Positions 26,330 through 34,193 of a stretch of 64,000 bases of DNA are shown piece after piece. The notes under the pieces are model-generated. The model made no database searches. It saw only the letters and a program-made list of their open reading frames with translations, and was not told the DNA's origin. Origin of the DNA: VRUE01 sp963706605 (GTDB lineage: Bacteria > Actinomycetota > Thermoleophilia > Solirubrobacterales > 70-9); contig OY970165.1 of NCBI GenBank assembly GCA_963706605.1, forward strand, positions 1,488,001 to 1,552,000, read 5' to 3'. The stretch's first letter is position 1. The number at the start of each line of letters is the position of its first letter. The position numbers were made by a program, and so were the translations under genes.

Positions 26330-27043
26330 ATGAGCAGCCTCGACGGCCGCGTCTTCGCCATCGCCGGTATCGGCGGCGGTTTGGGGCCGGCTGTGGCCGA
26401 GCGACTGGGGGCGGAAGGGGCGATCGTCGCCGGAGCCGATCGTGACCAGGCGGGGGCCGACGAGGTCGGGGCCGGGCTGGGTCTGCCCGAGGAGCGCTGG
26501 GACGGCCGCGCGGTCGACCTGCTTGACGAGGATTCCGCGCGGGGCTGGTGCGCGGCGCTGGTCGAGCGGTTCGGGCGGGTGGACGGCCTGCTGCACCTGG
26601 TCGGCGGCTGGCGCGGCGGCCAACCGCTGCAGGAGGCGCCGCTGTCGGACTGGGAGCTGCTCCATGGCCTGCTGATCCGCACGGTTCAGCACACCACCCG
26701 TGCCTTTCACGGTGCACTCGCCGCCGCCGAGGCGGGCCGCTTCGTGCTCGTCTCCGCGAAGCAGGCGCAGGCGCCCTCCAACTCCAACGCTGCCTATGCC
26801 GCGGCCAAGGCGGCCGCCGAGGCCTGGACGCTGGCCTTCGCCGACGGCTTCGCGGAGTCCACCGCAACGGCCAACATCATCGTCGTCGACGCGATCCTCA
26901 CCCCGCAGATGCGCGCGCAGGATCCCGATGGGGACTTCTCGTCCTTCACCCCCACCGAGCACATCGCCGCGGCGATCGCCTTCCTCTGCTCTGATGCCGC
27001 GCAGGAGATGAACGGTCAGCGGCTGCCACTTACCATGCGTTGA
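26330..27043 (+). CDS. Short-chain dehydrogenase/reductase
   Basis: 237 aa. The N-terminal MSSLDGRVFAIAGIGGGLG aligns with the normal SDR start and cofactor loop (G-x-G-G-G-L-G), so this ATG is credible although it is only 1 nt after the tRNA-Tyr discriminator base. Active-site Y-A-A-A-K is present, with S in VLVSAK upstream; the Asn-region reads HLVGGW. NAD(P)-dependent oxidoreductase, substrate unknown. It overlaps the MerR gene by 1 nt (TGATG). It must be translated either from a long transcript containing the tRNA or from a leaderless mRNA released by tRNA 3' processing. Confidence 0.88.
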   Translation: MSSLDGRVFAIAGIGGGLGPAVAERLGAEGAIVAGADRDQAGADEVGAGLGLPEERWDGRAVDLLDEDSARGWCAALVERFGRVDGLLHLVGGWRGGQPLQEAPLSDWELLHGLLIRTVQHTTRAFHGALAAAEAGRFVLVSAKQAQAPSNSNAAYAAAKAAAEAWTLAFADGFAESTATANIIVVDAILTPQMRAQDPDGDFSSFTPTEHIAAAIAFLCSDAAQEMNGQRLPLTMR

Positions 27044-27825
27044 TGAGCGGCAAGGGCTCCAAGAGCGCCGAGGGCGAGATGACGATCAGGCAGCTCGCCG
27101 AGCGAACGGGAATGACGGTTCGCAACATCCGCGCCCACCAGACGCGGGGATTGCTGCCGCCGCCGGCCGTCCGTGGTCGCACCGGCTACTACAACGACGA
27201 GCACGTGGCGCGGATCGAGCTGACCCGCGAGATGCAGGCCGACGGGCTCAACCTGGAGGCGATTCGGCGGGTGCTCGACAGCGGTGACGGGTCCGCTTCG
27301 GCGATCTTCGATTTCACCCGCGCCCTGCGCGCCCCGTTCGAAGACGAGGCGCCGGAGATCTTCGATGCCGACGAGCTCGCCAAGATCTGGGGAGAGGGGG
27401 CGGATCCCAAGCTGATGCGCCGGGCCGAAAAGCTCGGCATCCTCCGCGCCCTGCCCGACGGCCGGATCGAGGTGATCAGCCCCAGCCTGCTGCGCGCCGC
27501 AAGCGAGCTGGCCGAGCTCGGGATCGGGGCGGAGGGCGCCTTGATCACGGCCGAGAAGCTGCGACGGCATGCCGACGGCGTGGCCCGCGCCTTCGTCGAG
27601 CTGTTCGTCAAGGAGGTCTGGCAGCCGTTCGACCGGGCCGGTCGGCCGGAGCGCGACTGGCCGCGGATGAGCGAGGCTCTCGAACGGATGCGGCCGCTCG
27701 CCGCCGGGGCGTTGTTGGCGACCTTCCAGATCGCGATGGGCGAGGCGATCGAGAAGGAGAGCGAGCGAACCCTGCGTCTCGCCGCTCGTCCCGAAAAGCG
27801 GGACGGCAAGCGGCGTCGGCGTTAG
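27043..27825 (+). CDS. MerR family regulator
   Basis: 260 aa; the ATG at 27043 overlaps the SDR stop, and a TTG one codon earlier is less likely. MerR winged helix at residues ~13-80: MTIRQLAERTGMTVRNIRAH, the wing GRTGYYNDEHVARI, then LTREMQADGLNLEAIRRVLD. The C-terminal ~170 residues are a helical effector domain without the metal-binding Cys of the metal sensors. It is probably a regulator of, or regulated with, the SDR upstream. Effector unknown. Confidence 0.85.
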   Translation: MSGKGSKSAEGEMTIRQLAERTGMTVRNIRAHQTRGLLPPPAVRGRTGYYNDEHVARIELTREMQADGLNLEAIRRVLDSGDGSASAIFDFTRALRAPFEDEAPEIFDADELAKIWGEGADPKLMRRAEKLGILRALPDGRIEVISPSLLRAASELAELGIGAEGALITAEKLRRHADGVARAFVELFVKEVWQPFDRAGRPERDWPRMSEALERMRPLAAGALLATFQIAMGEAIEKESERTLRLAARPEKRDGKRRRR

Positions 27826-27833
27826 CCCCGCCG

Positions 27834-28589
27834 CTAGGTGGGGGTCGCGCCGTCGAGCTCTTCGCCGGCGGCCTCGTTGCCGACGTAGGTGAGGACGGCG
27901 AAATACATCAGCGAGGGCAGCAGCGCGTCGAGGTCGTCGGTTTCGCCTTTCTGCAGGCGGGCGTAGAGCACCGATTCGATTCCTCCCACGATCCCGGCCG
28001 CGGCGATCGCCGAGGGGGGGTCGTCCAGGTCCTCCCTGACCAAAGTGTCGACAATGCCCGCGAAGTGGTCGAGCAGTTGGTCGCGCCGCTGCAGCCCGGC
28101 CGGGCTGGAGGCGCGGGCCTCGACGATCACGGTGCGGGCCGCTTCCGGCTCGTCGGCGATGAACCGCAGCAGCTCCGCTATGCCACCGCGCATCTGGGCG
28201 CGCCAGCCGGGCCCAGCCGCGGCGATCCCGGCGTCGACGCGCTCGCGCATCTGCGTCGCCGAGGCGTCGAACGCAGCCAGGAAGCAGTCCTCCTTGTCCT
28301 CGAACTGCTCGTAGAAGGTGGGCCGCGAAATGCCCGCCCGCGCGAGCACGTTCTGGACGGTGAGGGACTTGTAGCCGATTTCGGTGACCGTCTTGATCAT
28401 CGCGGCGAGCAGGCGCTCCCGTTGGATCGCCCTGACCAGGTCCGAGGGGAGCGTTCGCACCCCCGCCGGAAACCGGCCGTCCGCACGGCTCAGGAGAGCC
28501 ACTGCCTCGCTGAGCTGCGACTCTGACCAGCGATCTCCCACCGCGTTGGCCAGCTTCTCCTGGCTGAGCATAATTCTCTCCGACGGCAT
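27834..28589 (-). CDS. TetR/AcrR family regulator
   Basis: 251 aa from the ATG at 28589; a downstream ATG (MLSQEK, 28571) is an alternative. A ~65-residue N-terminal extension precedes the TetR helix-turn-helix: RERLLAAMIKTVTEIGYKSL, TVQNVLARAGISRPTFYEQF, EDKEDCFLAAFDA. The C-terminal part ends with DDLDALLPSLMYFAVLTYVG, a pattern shared with the next two TetR genes, so the three are likely paralogues. Convergent with the MerR gene (8-bp gap) and divergent from the TetR gene at 28696. Confidence 0.85.
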   Translation of the reverse strand: MPSERIMLSQEKLANAVGDRWSESQLSEAVALLSRADGRFPAGVRTLPSDLVRAIQRERLLAAMIKTVTEIGYKSLTVQNVLARAGISRPTFYEQFEDKEDCFLAAFDASATQMRERVDAGIAAAGPGWRAQMRGGIAELLRFIADEPEAARTVIVEARASSPAGLQRRDQLLDHFAGIVDTLVREDLDDPPSAIAAAGIVGGIESVLYARLQKGETDDLDALLPSLMYFAVLTYVGNEAAGEELDGATPT

Positions 28590-28600
28590 AAGAAAACCTA

Positions 28601-28622
28601 CACGTTTCTCCTAGAAATTGTG
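28601..28622. promoter_or_regulatory. Candidate operator between divergent TetR genes
   Basis: Imperfect dyad CACGTTTC (28601-28608) and GAAATTGTG (28614-28622) in a locally AT-rich stretch. It lies 12 nt upstream of the 28589 start codon, a typical place for TetR autoregulation. Confidence 0.35.
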
Positions 28623-28683
28623 CAAGTTTCGGAAGGGTACCAGATAAGTCGCTGCCGTGCATTGGAATTTTGCCTCGCGCGGG

Positions 28684-28689
28684 TATCCT
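28684..28689 (+). promoter_or_regulatory. -10 element TATCCT, probable leaderless start
   Basis: TATCCT ends 6 nt before the ATG at 28696, with no Shine-Dalgarno. Confidence 0.45.
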
Positions 28690-28695
28690 TGCCCT

Positions 28696-29355
28696 ATGCC
28701 GCCACGGGGAAAAGGGGGAACGCAGGAGAGGCAGGCGCCGAAACGGCTCACCCCGTCCGCTCGTCCTTCGCTCCCCCGCGAGTTCATCGCGCTTCACAAG
28801 CAGCGGCGCATCATGGATGCCCTCGCCGAGCTGACCGCCGAACAGGGTTACGAGGCGACCAAGATCTCCGACATCGTGCGCAGGGCCGGAGTCGCTCGAA
28901 AAACGCTCTACGACAACTTCGAAGGCAAGGAGGAGGTCTTCCTCGCCGCCTTCGATGCCGCCCGTGATGAGGTTCTGCGCCGGGTCGAGGAGAGCGGTGA
29001 CGATCTCGACGGGGATTGGCAGGACAGGATCGAGGCCGGACTCGCCGCCTTCCTCGGCTACGTCGCCGAGGAGCCGACCCTGGCCCGGATGTGCATGATC
29101 GAGGCGCTTTCGGCGACACCGGCGACGACCAAGCGCTACGAGGACGCCTTGGAGGCCTTCGTCGAGTTGACGAGACGGGCGCTGCCCAGTGACGATCGGT
29201 TGCCGGACACAATCGGCGAGACACTCGTCGGCGGGGTGGCCTGGATCGTCTACCAGCAGATTCGCCGCGGTGAAGCGGAGCGCGCCGAGGACCTGTTGCC
29301 CGAGCTGACCGAGTTCATGATCGCGCCCTATGTGAGCACCGGTTTAGCCGGCTGA
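28696..29355 (+). CDS. TetR/AcrR family regulator
   Basis: 219 aa from the ATG at 28696, chosen over an ATG 13 codons upstream because of the TATCCT hexamer 6 nt before it. Basic N-terminus (PPRGKGGTQERQAPKRLTPS), then TetR helix-turn-helix: RRIMDALAELTAEQGYEATK, ISDIVRRAGVARKTLYDNFE, GKEEVFLAAFDAA. The C-terminal domain ends AEDLLPELTEFMIAPYV, like the adjacent TetR proteins. It is divergent from 27834-28589 and 52 nt upstream of the next TetR gene. Targets unknown. Confidence 0.85.
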   Translation: MPPRGKGGTQERQAPKRLTPSARPSLPREFIALHKQRRIMDALAELTAEQGYEATKISDIVRRAGVARKTLYDNFEGKEEVFLAAFDAARDEVLRRVEESGDDLDGDWQDRIEAGLAAFLGYVAEEPTLARMCMIEALSATPATTKRYEDALEAFVELTRRALPSDDRLPDTIGETLVGGVAWIVYQQIRRGEAERAEDLLPELTEFMIAPYVSTGLAG

Positions 29356-29407
29356 GCACCGAGGGAGCAGACGGGAAGGGCTGAGCACTGACAGACTTTA
29401 GTGCTGC

Positions 29408-30046
29408 ATGAGACCCTTGCCACGTGGGCGCCACGGCCTTCCGCCTGAGTTCGTCGCACAAAACCAGCGTGAGCGCCTGCTCGTCGCGATCGCCGAGTCG
29501 CTTGACGAGCATGGCTATGACAAGGCGACGGTTTCATCAATCAGCACCCGGGCGCGGGTCTCGAAGAGCGACTTCTACCGTCACTTCGCGAGCAAGGACG
29601 ACTGCTTCTTCGCCGCCTACGACGACGCGGTCGAGTGGCTGCGCGAGGAGGTCGTGACGGCCTGCGCCGACCACAGCGAGTGGGCGGACGGTGTCTGCGC
29701 GGGGCTTGCCGCGGTGCTGGCCGGCCTCGCCGGCGAACCGGCGCGGGCAAACCTGCTGCTGGTCGAGGGCCTGCGCGCCGGCCCCGGCGTCTATGGCCGC
29801 TTCCAGGTCGCGGTCGAAAGCTTCGTGCCCTATCTGCGAGACGGTGCTCCGGAGGGAACGAGCGCCGGTCGCCCGCCGCAGGCTGCCGACGAGGCCGTGG
29901 TCGGCGGCATCGCCTCGCTGCTCGGACGGCGGGTGCTGGCGGGTGAGGCAGAGCGCCTCGAGCGATTCTTCCCGGAACTTGCCGAGTTTGCGCTCACCCC
30001 GTACCTCGGCATCGCCGAGGCGCGCCGCATAATCTCGAGTCCATGA
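29408..30046 (+). CDS. TetR/AcrR family regulator
   Basis: 212 aa, ATG at 29408. Helix-turn-helix: RERLLVAIAESLDEHGYDKA, TVSSISTRARVSKSDFYRHF, ASKDDCFFAAYDDA. The ligand-domain end (ERFFPELAEFALTPYLGIAE) matches the neighbouring TetR proteins. The stop codon overlaps the ATG of the dCTP deaminase gene (ATGA), so it heads an apparent operon with dcd-ytoQ-NTF2 and may control it. Confidence 0.85.
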   Translation: MRPLPRGRHGLPPEFVAQNQRERLLVAIAESLDEHGYDKATVSSISTRARVSKSDFYRHFASKDDCFFAAYDDAVEWLREEVVTACADHSEWADGVCAGLAAVLAGLAGEPARANLLLVEGLRAGPGVYGRFQVAVESFVPYLRDGAPEGTSAGRPPQAADEAVVGGIASLLGRRVLAGEAERLERFFPELAEFALTPYLGIAEARRIISSP

Positions 30047-31215
30047 GCGACGCGAGTGCAGCGGCGGGCGGCTCCGCGACGGAGGCGCCGATCGAGGTGA
30101 CCCCCGGTGTGCTGCCTTCTCAGGCCCTGAGCGAGGCGATCGCGGCGGAATGGATCAGCTCCGGCGACTACCGGATCCGCCCGGAGGCGATCCAGCCGGC
30201 CAGCATCGACCTGCGTCTTGGTGACCACGCCTGGGCGCTGCGCTGCAGCTTTCTGCCCGACGTCGACTCGACGGTCGAGGAGAAGATCGAGGGGCTTGCC
30301 TTCCAGAGGATCGATCTGCGCGACGGGGCCGTGCTGGAGCGCGACCGCCCCTACCTGGTGCCGCTGATCGAGGAGCTGTCGCTGCCCGACGACGTGCGGG
30401 CCAAGGCGAACCCGAAGAGCTCGACCGGCCGTCTCGACGTCTTCACCCGGGTGCTGACCGACCGCCACCACCGCTTCGACGAGATCCGCCCCGGATACCG
30501 GGGCCGGCTCTACCTCGAGGTCGTGCCGCGCTCCTTCGCGATCCAGGTGCAGAGTGGCCTCTCGCTGAATCAGCTTCGCCTCGCCCGCGGCGACGTGCGG
30601 CTGAGCGACGCCGAGATCCGTGACCTCCAGGACGAGTTCCCGCTGCTCTACCTCGACTCCCACGCTCTGCGTGAGTCCGAGCTGGCGCTGGCGGAGGGGC
30701 TCTTCCTCAGCGTCGACCTCTCCGGCCCCAGCGACCGGATCGTCGGCTACCGGGCCAAGAAGAACAGCCTGCCGATCGACCTCTCGCGCATTCGCGCCTA
30801 CCGCTGGACCGATTACTGGGACCCGGTCTATCCCGAGCCCGGCGGACGGATCGTGCTCGAGCCGGAGATCTTCTACCTGCTGCTCTCGGCCGAGGGCGTC
30901 TGCATCCCGCCCCAGATCGCCGCCGAGATGATGGCCTACGACCCGACCGCGGGCGAGCTGCGCACCCACTACGCCGGCTTCTTCGACCCCGGCTTCGGCT
31001 ACGACCCGGTCGGCGGCCGTCACGGCAGCCGCGCCGCCCTGGAGGTACGGGCGCGCGACGTCTCCTTCATGGTCGAGCACCGTCAGCCGGTCTGCAAGCT
31101 GGCACTGGAGCGGACCAGCGCCCCGGCCGAGCGCCTCTACGGGGAGGCGCTGGGTTCCAACTACCAGGGCCAGGTGACGATGCTGAGCAAGCACTTCGAG
31201 GAGATCGGGACGTGA
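30043..31215 (+). CDS. dcd: 2'-deoxycytidine 5'-triphosphate deaminase, two-domain form
   Basis: 390 aa, about twice the length of E. coli Dcd; matches the long Dcd family with two tandem dUTPase-like domains. Domain 1 has QPASIDLRLGDHAWALRCSF and the conserved NPKSSTGRLDVFTRV; domain 2 has FYLLLSAEGVCIPPQIAAEM and a GSRAALEVRARD segment. Deaminates dCTP to dUTP for dTMP synthesis. Translationally coupled to the TetR gene upstream (4-nt overlap) and the ytoQ-like gene downstream (4-nt overlap). Confidence 0.88.
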   Translation: MSDASAAAGGSATEAPIEVTPGVLPSQALSEAIAAEWISSGDYRIRPEAIQPASIDLRLGDHAWALRCSFLPDVDSTVEEKIEGLAFQRIDLRDGAVLERDRPYLVPLIEELSLPDDVRAKANPKSSTGRLDVFTRVLTDRHHRFDEIRPGYRGRLYLEVVPRSFAIQVQSGLSLNQLRLARGDVRLSDAEIRDLQDEFPLLYLDSHALRESELALAEGLFLSVDLSGPSDRIVGYRAKKNSLPIDLSRIRAYRWTDYWDPVYPEPGGRIVLEPEIFYLLLSAEGVCIPPQIAAEMMAYDPTAGELRTHYAGFFDPGFGYDPVGGRHGSRAALEVRARDVSFMVEHRQPVCKLALERTSAPAERLYGEALGSNYQGQVTMLSKHFEEIGT

Positions 31216-31673
31216 GCGAGCGTACCTGGAACGTCTATCTATCGGGTGAGATCCATTCCGACTGGCGCGAGCGGATCGAGACCGGGGCGCGGGATGCCGA
31301 GCTGCCGGTCTCCTTCTCGGCGCCGGTCACCGACCACGCCGCCTCCGACGATGCCGGGGTCGGCACGCTGGGGGAGGAGAGCGAGCCGTTCTGGCGCGAC
31401 CACATGGGCGCCGGCGTCAACGCGATCCGCACCCAGACGCTGATCCGCGCCGCCGACGTCGTCGTCGTCCGCTTCGGCGACAAATACCGCCAGTGGAATG
31501 CCGCCTTCGACGCCGGCTACGCCGCTGCCCTGGGCAAGCCGTACGTGACCCTGCACGACCCGGAGCTCGACCACGCGCTGAAGGAGGTCGACCGGGCCGC
31601 GCAGGGGACGGCGCGGACGGCCGAGCAGGTGGTCGGCGTGCTGCGCTACGTGATCGCCGGTAGGTTGCCCTGA
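31212..31673 (+). CDS. YtoQ family protein
   Basis: 153 aa, GTG start overlapping the dcd stop. YtoQ signature: TWNVYLSGEIHSDWRERI, the acidic DHAASDDAGV, ADVVVVRFGDKYRQWNAAFD and DAGYAAALGKPYVTLHD. It has the fold of nucleoside 2-deoxyribosyltransferase-like proteins, with the final E/D region as the putative active site. Sitting directly after dcd, a role in nucleotide metabolism or cleanup is a reasonable inference. Stop overlaps the next start (TGATG). Confidence 0.85.
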   Translation: MSERTWNVYLSGEIHSDWRERIETGARDAELPVSFSAPVTDHAASDDAGVGTLGEESEPFWRDHMGAGVNAIRTQTLIRAADVVVVRFGDKYRQWNAAFDAGYAAALGKPYVTLHDPELDHALKEVDRAAQGTARTAEQVVGVLRYVIAGRLP

Positions 31674-32158
31674 TGGGAGGAGACGCAAACCGCGAGACGA
31701 TCGAGCGGTTCTACGAGGCCTTCGGGCGTTGCGACGGCGCCGCGATGAGTGCCTGCTACGCGCCCGGAGCCAGATTTCACGACCCGGCCTTTGGTGATCT
31801 GAAGGGTCCCGAAGTGGGTGCGATGTGGCGGATGCTGACCACTCGGGCCACCGACCTCGTGATCGAGCTGCACGAACACGACGCCGACGAGCGGCACGGG
31901 TCAGCTCACTGGATCGCCCGCTACACGTTCTCGACCGGGCGCCCCGTGGTCAACGACATCCAGGCGACCTTCGGCTTCGAAGACGGCCTGATCGCAGCCC
32001 ACATCGACGAGTTCGACTTTCGCCGCTGGGCCCGGCAGGCGCTGGGCCCGAGCGGCAACCTGGTCGCCCTGCTGCCTCCGCTGCGGTCCAAAGCCAACGC
32101 CAAAGCCCGCGGTCAGCTCGAGGAGTTCATGCGAAGCGAGGCGAGCGCGGAGGCGTAG
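31673..32158 (+). CDS. NTF2-like (SnoaL-type) protein
   Basis: 161 aa, ATG overlapping the previous stop. NTF2-like pattern: NRETIERFYEAFGRCDGAAM, YAPGARFHDPAFGDLKGPEV, MWRMLTTRATDLVIELHEHD, HWIARYTFSTGRPVVN and IQATFGFEDGLIAAHIDEFD. Such proteins are often enzymes for small hydrophobic substrates or polyketide cyclases, but none can be named here. Coupled to ytoQ; last gene of the dcd set. Confidence 0.82.
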   Translation: MGGDANRETIERFYEAFGRCDGAAMSACYAPGARFHDPAFGDLKGPEVGAMWRMLTTRATDLVIELHEHDADERHGSAHWIARYTFSTGRPVVNDIQATFGFEDGLIAAHIDEFDFRRWARQALGPSGNLVALLPPLRSKANAKARGQLEEFMRSEASAEA

Positions 32159-32176
32159 CCCCGCGGTGCCGTCGGG

Positions 32177-32206
32177 AGCGCATGCGAACGTATGTTCGCA
32201 TGCGCT
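32177..32206. repeat. 13-bp perfect hairpin covering the radical SAM start
   Basis: AGCGCATGCGAAC (32177-32189), loop GTAT, GTTCGCATGCGCT (32194-32206). Both candidate ATG codons (32182 and 32200) lie in the stem. Could be a terminator, a regulatory stem or both. Confidence 0.6.
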
Positions 32207-33246
32207 GGGATGAGCAACGCGTCGAGAACGACCTGCGGTTGCCGGGTGTCGGTGACGGAGCGGTGGTGCGGACGTTCGACGCGCCCGAGGCGATGGGGAT
32301 CAACTTCCACGAGGTGCGCGCCCGCTCGGCGCTGAACCACGTGCCCGGCGGCCGCTACGGGTTCAACCACACGATCAATCCGTTTAGAGGATGCACTCAT
32401 GCCTGTGTTTTCTGTTTTGCTCGAAAAACTCATACCTTTCTGGGCCTCGACGCAGGGCGGGACTTCGAGCGGGAGATCGTGGTCAAGGTCAACGTGCCTG
32501 AGCTGCTGCGGGCAGAGCTGGCGCGGTCGAGCTGGAAGCGCGAGCTGGTCGCGCTGGGGACCAATACCGATCCCTACCAGTGGGTCGAGAGCCGCTACCG
32601 GATGATGCCCGAGATCCTGGCGGCGCTGGAGGCGGCCGACACTCCCGTCTCGGTGCTGACCAAGTCGCCGCTGGCGCTGCGCGACATCGACCTCTACGAG
32701 CGGATGGCGAAGCGGTTGCCGGTCTCGGTCAACCTCTCGGTTCCCACTCTCGACGAGGAGGCCTGGCGAGCCACCGAGCCCCACACCCCGAGCCCCTCGG
32801 CCCGCCTCGACGCCGTCGCCGAGCTGCGCAGCCGCGGCATCGACTCAGGGGTCCTGATCGCCCCCCTGATGCCGGGCATCAATGACGATCCCAAGCAGGT
32901 CCAGCCGATAGTCGACCGGGCCCGAGAGGCGGGCGCCACCTTCCTCGGCGGCATGGCCCTCCACCTCCGCGACGAGGTCCGCGACGTCTTCTTCGCCTGG
33001 CTCGAAACCAAACGCCCCGACCTCATCTCCCGCTACGAGCAGCTTTACAAAGGGGGTCGGGCTTACCTACCTGCCTCAGAGCGCACCCGAGCCACCCGAG
33101 CGGTCCGCGGCTGGGGGAAGCGAAGATCCGCTTCTCCGGCGGGTGGCGCGGTAGGGGGAACCGCCCCTGAGGAAGCTTTAGCTACCGGAGGGGGCGGTGG
33201 GTCCCCTGCCGTGACAGGACCCGCCGGCCAGGAACGCCTTTTCTAG
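32182..33246 (+). CDS. Radical SAM protein of the Rv2578c/SPL-like family
   Basis: 354 aa from the ATG at 32182 (GGAG 4 nt upstream); a second in-frame ATG at 32200 would start MRWDEQR, like the Mycobacterium homologue. The radical SAM cluster motif C-x3-C-x2-C is GCTHACVFCFARKTH. Family features: NPFRGC, TNTDPYQWVESRY, VLTKSPLALRDIDL and the PLMPGINDDP loop. Function of the family is not established; it resembles spore photoproduct lyase. The last ~45 residues (SPAGGAVGGTAPEEALATGG) are encoded by a palindromic repeat and are not family-like. Overlaps the convergent ligase by 4 nt. Confidence 0.85.
   Translation: MRTYVRMRWDEQRVENDLRLPGVGDGAVVRTFDAPEAMGINFHEVRARSALNHVPGGRYGFNHTINPFRGCTHACVFCFARKTHTFLGLDAGRDFEREIVVKVNVPELLRAELARSSWKRELVALGTNTDPYQWVESRYRMMPEILAALEAADTPVSVLTKSPLALRDIDLYERMAKRLPVSVNLSVPTLDEEAWRATEPHTPSPSARLDAVAELRSRGIDSGVLIAPLMPGINDDPKQVQPIVDRAREAGATFLGGMALHLRDEVRDVFFAWLETKRPDLISRYEQLYKGGRAYLPASERTRATRAVRGWGKRRSASPAGGAVGGTAPEEALATGGGGGSPAVTGPAGQERLF
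33136..33227. repeat. Palindromic repeat family A, copy inside radical SAM C-terminus
   Basis: Outer arms CCGGCGGGT (33136-33144) and ACCCGCCGG (33219-33227); imperfect inner arms GGGGAACCGCCCC and GGGGCGGTGGGTCCCC. It shares GACAGGACCCGCC (33213-33225) and a GCGGGTGG.G.GG..TAGGGG start with 61912-62044. Confidence 0.65.
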
Positions 33247-34193
33247 TCTCCCTGGTCAAGCAGGTCGAACGTGCACTCGCGCGGATCTTTGTCATCCCGG
33301 AACCTGCGGAACCTCGCGCCGTGCCGAATCCGCCCGGCGGCGGCGTGGTCGTAGCCCACTTCGATCACCAGCTCGGGTCGCAGCGCCACCCACTCGAGGT
33401 CGCGGCCGCCCGTCCAGCGGCTCGGCTCGGCGCTGCCGCTCTCGCCGGTCTCCAGCGGTGCCAGCAACGTGCGCATGCCGCGTTTGGCGGCGGCGCTGAA
33501 GCCTGAGATGTGACCGACCGGGCGCAGGTCATCGCCGTCGTAGAGCCCGAGGATCAGCGAGCCGACCGTGCCCTCCTCTTTGCCCGGCCGCCAGCCGAGC
33601 ACGACGCAGTCGATCTCGCGCTCTCGCTTGACCTTCGCCATGCCCTTGCGTTTGCCGGGCAGGTAGGTCGCGTCGAGCTGCTTGGCCATCGTCCCCTCGG
33701 TCCTGCGCAGCCATTCCTCGGCCCGCTCAGGATCGGGGCTGAGATCGCTCAGCTCAACCCCGGTCCGCTTGGCCAGTGCCTCCAGTCGAGCCCGCCGCTC
33801 CCCGAACGGGGTCTCCAGCAGCACCTCGTCGTCTTCAGCCAGCAGGTCGAAGGCCACGCAGACGGCCGGGATCTCCTTCGAGAGCAGCGTGATCCGCGAC
33901 TCGGCCGGGTGGATGCGCTGCTGCAACGCGTCGAACTCGAGGTTGCCCTCGGCGTCACGGATCACCAGCTCGCCGTCGAGAACGTAGCGGCCCGCGGCGA
34001 AGCTGAGCTCGGGGAAGTAGCGGGCCAGCGCTTTGCCGCCGCGCGACTGGATGTAGGCGTCGTCGCCGTCGACGAAGACGATCGCCCGGAAGCCGTCCAG
34101 CTTCTGCTCGTAGGCCCACTCCTCGCCGCGCGGCAGCTCTTTGCGGGTCAGCGCCAGCTGCGGCTTGATCGGCGGAGCGAGGGGGAGGGTCAC
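33243..34193 (-). CDS. ATP-dependent DNA ligase (LigC/LigD-ligase type)
   Basis: 316 aa. Adenylation domain: motif I EQKLDGFR with nucleophile Lys31, motif III YVLDGELVIRD, motif IV VAFDLLAEDD, motif V KGMAKVKRERE; then an OB domain with VVLGWRPGKEEGTVGSLILG. It seals nicks with ATP. Standalone ligases like this act in end joining or base-excision repair in actinobacteria. Its ATG overlaps the stop of the ABC ATPase gene by 4 nt, so it is the last gene of the peptide-transporter operon; no Ku gene is in the window. Confidence 0.9.
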   Translation of the reverse strand: MTLPLAPPIKPQLALTRKELPRGEEWAYEQKLDGFRAIVFVDGDDAYIQSRGGKALARYFPELSFAAGRYVLDGELVIRDAEGNLEFDALQQRIHPAESRITLLSKEIPAVCVAFDLLAEDDEVLLETPFGERRARLEALAKRTGVELSDLSPDPERAEEWLRRTEGTMAKQLDATYLPGKRKGMAKVKREREIDCVVLGWRPGKEEGTVGSLILGLYDGDDLRPVGHISGFSAAAKRGMRTLLAPLETGESGSAEPSRWTGGRDLEWVALRPELVIEVGYDHAAAGRIRHGARFRRFRDDKDPRECTFDLLDQGD

